From positions 2,034,694 through 2,098,693 of the forward strand of contig SCFE01000013.1 in NCBI GenBank assembly GCA_004352715.1: 64,000 nt of DNA. The letters run 5' to 3'. Positions 14,801-24,200 of the stretch are shown here, piece by piece. The notes under the pieces are model-generated. The model made no database searches. It was not told the DNA's origin and saw only the letters and a list, made by a program, of their open reading frames with translations. This DNA comes from Hofstenia miamia (taxonomy: Eukaryota > Xenacoelomorpha > Acoela). The translations under genes and the position numbers were made by a program. Each line of letters begins with the position of its first letter. The first letter of the stretch is position 1.

Positions 14801-17480
14801 ATGAATAGGATTGACTGTATTCACAATGCAATATGGCGCCAAAATCAGCAACTGAGGAAATCTCAATGATTCAAAACAAACTTTGAAATGTTCTGCAAGT
14901 AATAGAAATCTAAAGATAATTTTACCTATCAGTTGATGGTGAAATTTAAGATTGAAAACTAATTCTCTACAATCATACTATTCTCTCAACAACTGTCAAT
15001 TTCGTTTCTATATTTTTGATAACTACAGTACATAATAGTATGCTTTCCAAAAATGAAGAAATATCAATATTTCATAATAAAATCTGAATGTATCAAAGCC
15101 ATCAGCTTCAAACATTAGAAATTGGAGTCACGCACGCAAATATTGTTGTTGAATATAAAATGAGATTATTGTCATAAACTACCATTGATGTAATCAGTGA
15201 TTCGCAAAATTGTCCAAAACATTTCGGAAACGGCCCATTAAAGCTAAAAATATTTCAACTTCGATAATTTCGGAGTTCATCAACTACTTGAAGCAAGCAA
15301 TTAATTACAAGTAGCAATAAGATTCGAATCTCTTAATTTTGTTCAAAAGATAAACTTTGGTCAGCTGATAAATAATATTGACTTTCTCTGCAGATAAATG
15401 AATTGTTCAAACTGGGAGGGGGATATTTGAAGCAAGGAATTGTATATGCCTTAATTTCGACAGTCTAAATAGCATTTTCTAATAATGATAGATTTAGATT
15501 TGCAATTAAACAAATTTAAGTCAATCAAGAAAAAAGTGACCAAAAAGTGCTGAAAAGCGACTAGTAATTGGAAAGTGACCAAGTAGTCATCCTGGCTCTA
15601 ACCCAAACATTTGGGTGGACAAATATATTCAAAAAATGTCGAAAATGGCAATGTCACAATGGCTACATACTGAGGAGAGGCACTAGGTCATTGCATGACA
15701 ACAATCAACGCCACCAGCCCAAAAAGTTTTAAGGTTTACAGTATGGTTTAAGACATTTAGCAATCAAAATTTGTAAATTTGTAACTTTATCTGTTACATA
15801 TGTTCACGCCGGGCAAACGTAAGGAAAGGAGACAGAAATGGAAATAATGCGAAATAAACTCTACATAGTGATTAACAATATCATCCTTAGGAACTATAAT
15901 ATACATGATATTGGGTGCAATCGCAATGTAAACTGAGTTTTAAATACAGGGTGTGTCAAAAGTAGCTTGACTTTCCAAATTATAATAATAACTTTTTATT
16001 TATATGAAACCAAACAATAATATATGTAAATAAACAAACTCTAATAAGGGGAATTACAGATATATTATAAAACAAATGTTCAAATAGTCCTCCATTCTGC
16101 TCAATAGTAAGTTCACATCTTGGTATCATATTCTGGACAGCTTGATGTAATTCATCAATGTTAAGTGAATCAACTTCTTGTATGATCCTCCTATTTAAAT
16201 CATCCAGGTTGGTTGGGATGTATGTATGATATACTCGTGACTTTAGAGTAGACCACAAATACAAGTCAAGTGGACTAAGGTCAGGTGATCTAGGAGGCCA
16301 CGCATGTCCAAAACCTCTGCCAATAACACGCTCAGCTGGCATTTGAGTGCTGATGAAATCCCTGGCTTGTTTGGAGTAGTGTGGTGGTGCATCATCATGC
16401 TGAAAAATATCAGACTGCATTTTTCATTTCTGTCTTAGTTCTGGAAACATGGTTATGGAGCATACTTTGGTAATTATCCCAATGGCTTTAGCACATATTT
16501 TGCAATGAATGCCATCCACACACCTATTTTTTCAGGGTGCAAGAATTCTGTTATTACTTGCCAAGTGTTCTCAGACGCCCATATGGTACAATTATGACAG
16601 TTGACCATTCCATCTATAGAAAAATAGGCCTCATCGTACCAAAGCACATTATTGAGCAAATTAGCATTAGCTAAAATCCATTGCGCAAATTTGAAAGGAT
16701 GAATCAGTGATAGTTTGATGCAAGGCAATTTTGTATGTCCGGATACCACGTGCTTTAAGAATTCGACAAACACGTTTCTTTGGAATTGTAGTAGCTGCAG
16801 CAATAGAAGAACTTGCATGGCCATGCACATTTGTATCTTGCAGAGTTTTCAGTGTGCTCATTACCCTTCTTGGAGCAATGGTCTCCATGATTTAGCAGCA
16901 TTGTGCAAGAATTTTGTCTTTTCAAATTTTCTTATCATGTTATTGAGAGCTGTAATAAAAAAATGTCTTTGCGAAGGTGGTGTGCTGTTTGTCTGCACAT
17001 AATGCGGCTGTTGTAGTCTCCATTTTTGTAGTATAGTTTTAATATTTCCAGTCTAGTGTCTAAATCCATATCTAAACTTAAAAGTACTGGAAAAATAACA
17101 AAATGGTCATGCATAAAATAAATTCCATTTATATAGTTATAAAATGACGAAATATTTCATCATCTTTTCTGTGATTGGTTGAATTTCTTTAGTTAGTTTA
17201 AAAGTCAAGTTACTTTTACACACCCTGTATTATTAGCTTATATGTTTCACTGCCTTAATATTTTATATTTAACCACAAACTCCAATCATTCCCAAAATTG
17301 TAAAAATACATTTTAAATGAATAGGCAGGGTTTAATTAAAAAGTTTTTAGGATAACAAAAAGTTAATATTTCACTTTAAAATTAACATTGTTAATAAAGT
17401 TAATATTACTAATTAATTGTTGAAAGCTATAGTAAATTTCGAAGTATTGAATTGATAAACGAATATGGTATATCAATTTG

Positions 17481-17516
<36 letters not shown>

Positions 17517-20500
17517 GGAATTACTTTATTAGGCACTGAAAGCAAACACTACAAAAATATAACAACAAGTCAAGTTTTACGGCGGCGAGGGCAGTCACCG
17601 GAAATAAAGTAGGAACAGATGGAAGAGTAGGCTAAGTTGGAGAGGAGCTCAGCAAAAAGGAAAGACATCAAAGATTTCTTAAAACTCGGTGGCGGGGAAA
17701 AGAAATCAATCGCAGTTGGAGGGTTGCGAGTCAAGATGTAATTAGCAGCAATACAAGCACGATTGAAAAACGAGTGAAGGGTGGACGGTTCTTACGATGA
17801 CGAATGGAGAAAGTGACATCATCAGACCGAGTGGAGCGGGAATTACAGAACTCAATGAAATCAAAAGGATCAAGGTACAATTTGCGAGGGAGCATGTTAA
17901 TGTATCGCTTGCAATTTAAGTCAAATGGGAAAACTGCAATCCAAAGGAAGTTTTTCTAGAACAAAATTTTTTACTTAAGATTGTAGGAATTTATGTTTGG
18001 TTTTCGTGCAACTTTTCAAGTAAGAATAGTAGTTTTTCAAATTATTTTCTTTCGCATAAAAAAGTTAATATTTCACTTGTACATAATTTAGGTTAGGATA
18101 TTTGGTTAATTGCTATTTTCTTGAATATGGGTCTTGGTAAATTGCGCTTAATTAAAAGCAGGTTATAACAAAAGTATTTTACGCCAATTTAAATTGTTTT
18201 CAGTTGTCGTTCAGTGTATTTTAGTTTAAACTAGAATGCGCAGTGCGATTACAGTTGTCCAACTAAAACAAATGTGAATGGCGCCATTAAAGTTGTCGTA
18301 AATTCGTTAGTGGAGCGATTACAATTCACACTAGAGCAATTAACCCGGAATTGACATGAATGCAGCGCGATTGCCCCATTGAGTCAAAAGACTATTTAGT
18401 TGAATATACGGACAATTTCGTTATAAAGTGACAACCGAAACGCAACTAGAATAAGTAAATAATGACGTCTCGACATAGATGCAGAATGCTTGTCATTCGC
18501 TATTAATTCTGTAAACACAAAGCAAATATTCTCTGATATCTTTTAAAGAGGCTATTCAACATAACTATGACCACCATTAAAAATTGGCACGCCACCAGAC
18601 ATTAACAACTTATTAAATAAAGTCATTCATTATTATTATTATTATTAAGAATCCTGTCTATGCCATAGTTACAGGTAGTTGTCTTAACACACATAAAATT
18701 CAATGCAAAGATTGTAAAATTAAATATGATAAATATTTGACTGCAATAATTTATAAACACAGCAAATTATATCCGTAATTACCGATCTAAACATTTATAT
18801 TTAAATAAACAACACGTTCAAAATTTTTAATTAAAATTACGGTCGTTGGTTGCATACAGAATTTAAACAATTCAACTGTGTTCTCTACTGCCCCATTAAC
18901 TGATTTTAATTGAAATATAGCATTGAATTTTCACATCAATGTTTGCTATTAATTAGTTTAATAGAATGTAGGTAAGTCGAATTCTATTTGACATTTAGTT
19001 TGCATATATTTTCCACACAAATATACAAGTACAGTTAAATTAGTATACAAGAAAACTAAAAACTAAAATGGTTGTCAAGAAAGTATAAATAATGCACAAT
19101 GGTCTAGAGAATGCGAAATGTTCTTCATCCACTATTCATGTTTCACTGCTTTTAAATTTTAGGTAATAAAATAAATTCTAAGAAAAAATCAAATTTACAT
19201 TTACATTGGAAATTAAAGAATTAGTAGTTTCGACAATTAGAATATTAAATGAATCTAGAATTTTGTTAATCCCATATACTTTACAAGTCATTCGAAAATA
19301 AAATTACAGTTGTGTGAGGACACTACTCTCAATCAAATATTCTCAGCTGTTTAACACTATCTCCTCCACGTCTATAGGGAGGGTGCTTAAATGGGTATGG
19401 TAGCAATTGCGTTGAAATGAGAATGCACAGCACTTGCTTTAAATCTTTAAAAACGTCATTCTAAATACCAGGTACAATCTGTTATCGTCTTCAGACTTCG
19501 TTTGCTGTATTTATTCGTCCAGCTAGTACATTTATTATTTCAAGAGTAGCGATTTTTAAACGTTACTTTTTGTATAAACCACTGTTCTTTAATGTAGACT
19601 TTTTTTACCAACTTAATGTACGATAATGACAAAATAATACAAACATCAAAGGGCAATTGCAATTGCGATCAATTTTAATTGACCCATCAAAGCACAACTT
19701 TGTTTGCTTGATGCCAAACAATTACTTTTAATGTTTATCAAACCGGCTTAAACAGAATCTCTTAGATCGAACAATTGAATATCAGCATCTAATGATCAAA
19801 AAAAATGTTTAGCGGCATTAATTAGCACTCAATCAATTTTCTAATGTTCGGATAGTAATCCAAACGGCTGATTGCCAATAACAGGGAGTTTCTAACGACA
19901 AAACCTAATTGATTATTTCGATCAAGAACGCCAAGACTAACCAACACGATCAAAATATTCATAATCACAGTTGAGATAAAAATGTCTAATGTGCATGTAG
20001 ACAATCTTAAAACTTTACTAAATAGGCCATTGATGAGTATGAATAATACAATTAAAACCCATTTTGATTACACGACTTACCGTGACAGACTTGCAAGCCA
20101 GATTTCTCTCGGATAGTTAAGCAAAGTACATCAATTTATATGGAATTCAAATGCAATATTATTTTTCAATATAAAAATAATTTACGATTATGATTGATGT
20201 AATAATAACGTAATCACAGGTGTCTACAAAGTCTGAAGACAGTTTTAAAAATTAACAATATATTCTAATAGGTGAAAACAAAATTTCTTTAGCATGTGAA
20301 TCCCAATTATGCAATACAGTGATTTTCATTGTCTTCAACTAGTAGTTATAGAAATATATTTCTAGTTTTAAAAAACATTCAAACCAACTGGATTGCAAAA
20401 GTCTGCCAATACCTATGTTCATCATTCATATTACTCAAGAAATACATAAACCGCATCAAATGGATAACGTTAAATTATGTATTGTTTAGAAATCCCTGTT

Positions 20501-21255
20501 GGCATTGATGCCGCACACAAAAATTTATTAACTTCATGAACTACAACATCATGATTATATACTTCATATTAAGATTATACCTATATTTTGACAAACTAAA
20601 ACTTAAATTGTAACATTTAATTTTAAATTTTTGAGCTTGTTGCACATCTGTATAACAAAACCTTAAAAGATTAGGAGACTTTCTACGCATGCTGCACTGT
20701 AATAACCTGAGGTACATAAAATAAGGTGCATTACTTATTTCATATCATTTCATTGGAAAACTATACTAACATATAGTGATAAAATTATCTGCACAGTATT
20801 GTTAGTTAAACTATCCAAAGAGAAGAAGGGTGTATTTGTCACAAACTTATCTGATAAAGTATTTTTGAAAAACTATTCAAGATATTGGAAAAAAATCATT
20901 TCGCTATATGCAGAAAGATAAGCATGCATGACAATGCATAGGAAAATTTTTATTTATTCGTTTGTAAGACAAGATGTTATAAGAAAATCGCAATTCTCTA
21001 AAAACAGGAGCCTACACAGTGGCTAACATGTCACACTATATACTATATAAGAGAGCAAAAGCAAATTTATTGCTGAAAAAATAACAAAGGGGGATACTAC
21101 AAACTAAAACATACATACATGTGTATATATATATATATATATATAAAATATACAAAATCAATAAATATGCACAATTACTTAAAGGGCACTATTTTTAGAT
21201 ATACGGACTCCATGCATGTAATTGATTGGAAATGCCCAATCACGATTGTTTTTTC

Positions 21256-21295
<40 letters not shown>

Positions 21296-24200
21296 GGCCC
21301 TAGTGGCCGAGGGGTAAAAGGCTAGACTGGGACCGCGAGGACCCGGGTTCGAGCCCGCCCCCCGACCCTACCTTCAATGAGAGTGAAACCGAAAGAAAAG
21401 GCCCTCAGTCCCCGGCAGGCCTTAAATGGTCAGAGGGTGCGAAGAATCTCCGGTCAGGTGGACTCCACAATCGGGAGTGTGGACTCGAGAAGTAGCAGTA
21501 TAGGATCCACACAGACCAATGGACAACGGCACAAATGGACAGATGAGCAGAACAGAACAGCATTGGAGTGTTACAGAAGAAGCAGGCCAGATGAGAGGGG
21601 TTACAGGAAGAGAATGTTGGAAGAATGGAGGAAGGCAGAAACAGGATTAGAAGTTACAGAGCAGAGGCTTGCAGGACAAGTGCGAAAGTTACAGTTGGAT
21701 GAGAGTAAAGGGAAAAAGAGAGTTGAACAGGCTAAGCAAAGGGAAGATGAAGTGATAGACGTTGAGGCACAATTGGCGGAAGAAGCAGAACGAGTGGACG
21801 CAGAAACTGAAGCAGCAATCAAGGAAAAGATGAAGGAAGAAATAAATGAGAGAACTAGGTTGCCAGTTCCAAGAGGAGTTAAGAAAAGCAAGCTAGCAGT
21901 AGAGACAGCAAAGGTCAATAAAGTGTTGGAGAGGATAGATGCTAGGAGTGTCACAGAAGTAAATAGCATAGTGTATACAGGCGCATGGGAAGTGATAATT
22001 AATTTACTTTAACCGCAATGAGTGTTTGTTATTGTTAAATAATTAGCTTATTTGACGAAAACTTATTTTGATTAAAATTTGTCTGATAGGAGATTTCATG
22101 GCTTGTCTGATGGCGTATTTGACGGGGGCGAACATTGGGCAAACATTTTATTTGGCCAATATGGATCCTACAAATTTGATTGCATATCACCTCTTTACAG
22201 GCCCTATGTTCCTATGCCATTTTGGCCAAGTTTTTTTCGTGATCTATTTTATGTACAAAGTGAGTAAATGCGGCACTTAATCTCTTTCGTATAAAAAGTT
22301 AAGTTATATTTAAAAAAAATAATATGTAGGGCTCTTTGTACCATAGTAATTTATAAATGATGTTTAGTATAAAATGGGAACTATAATAGCCACAAACCAC
22401 AAATCGAGATATAAATATGTGGTAAAGGATAGTTGGGTATAAGGAGCATTTTACGTTCAAATAAAGAAATTCAAGGCCTTCCCTAATAAATCATTACTGA
22501 GGGAATCCTTTTCACTAAAATTGTTAAAATTTCGCTTCATCGCATAAAATTTGGATACATGATAGAATATGTAAAAAAACTGGTCAATAGTATGATTTAC
22601 AGAAATAATTTGAAAGTTTTTTTTGTAGCACATTCCGAAATATAATGTAAAGTTAAATTATAATATAAATTACTCTGATCGATTGAAATTAACACAAATA
22701 CAAAAATACAATTTTGAATATAAATAAACGTGTCGTGAATTTTAACAACTTGATAACACAACAAATGCATGCTTTTGCAAAAGTTAAACAAATCTAAGAG
22801 TCAGTGCAAACAATGTCACAATTAAACGTGTCTGTTTTATGTACATATAATGTATTTACTTGTGATTACAAAGTACATAAATTAAAAGAATATTACATAT
22901 GAATTCTAGCTTCTAATTTTCGAAATATTAGCAGGAAAGAAAAATGATAATCTCGGGCTTCAATGCTAAAATACGCAATATATATGCTTAAATGTTAGCT
23001 ATGCATGACTAAGCTATTGGATGCATCGTAAACAAATTTTACGTAATGACGCCCCATCACCAAGGGATAATATTATTTATCAAAAAGGGATTGTTAATTG
23101 GTGACTTTAAATTTTACTTAAATTGCATGGTAAGGACCCCAATTATAGGGTCATTAGGGGTCAAGGGCCATTTATTTTTTAACAATATTTTTGCAAAGTA
23201 AACAACATTATTTTCATTTACGTAAATTTGAGATGAAATTAGGTTTTGAAGTAGGGTAGCAAATGTTGCAGCAAGGGCCAAATGTAGCTGAAAATATAAC
23301 TGCCAATTTCTAATAATGACAAATGTCCTTAATACACTAAACTTGTTCTATTTAATTCTCTTTGAAAATATATTAGAAATATCAAGGAAATTGAATAATT
23401 GTACTCCATTGGTACTTTATCATCAAACCAAATATTGTAGTTAAATCGTATAATATTATTCTGAATTTAAATATTTCAATGGCTATTGATTTTCAGAACA
23501 TGTTTCAGTTGTGTGATTAAAAGCAGGTAATGTTCAGCCAACTAATTATTGCAATTACATGTCTTTTACATGGTTAATGAACAAAAACAAGCAAATATTC
23601 TACATCCACTGAAAAACTCAGTTAGGTATACCATCAGAATAGCGTAATACACAAAATAGGGTAGTTAAATATTGCGATCTTGACTTTTTAAATATTTAAT
23701 TTTATTTAAAATATAGGAACCTAAAAATACAATACTCAATATTGATATTCATTGAAGAAATATCAAACAACCAAGCATATGCAACACTAACAATTTCTTA
23801 GGATGGAAATCAAGTTGAAATTAATATTCTTCATTATTTTGGCGACACTATTACAATAATTGGACGAAATTCTTTGAAACTTCATCTTGTGGAATACAGT
23901 TCACCTCAATAAAGTTCATTAGAATACATTTTGTATTTTTGGTATTTGAAATAGGGTAGTATTTAAGATAGAGCATTTGTGTTATGGTCCCAAGAAGGTG
24001 TGCTAAATTGAGGTTTGCCTATAATTAAAATCTGCAATTCCTTTACAGTTGTTGTAATTTCAAAGATTTTAAAACTTTCATAAATCCAAAAATTGCCGCT
24101 AATTGTAACTGCTAGAATAATATCACATCAAATGAGTTCGTAATTTAATTACCGATTAATTCTTATTGCAAACAACGTAATAAAGCAAAATCAACTATCA

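Noticed and set aside
20216-20420. Another mariner MITE (CAGGTGTCTACAAAGTCTGAAG)
   Set aside because: The left end resembles 9140, but no inverted right end was found.
21295-21366. A working tRNA gene
   Set aside because: A and B boxes are present but there is no proper acceptor stem or clear anticodon loop.
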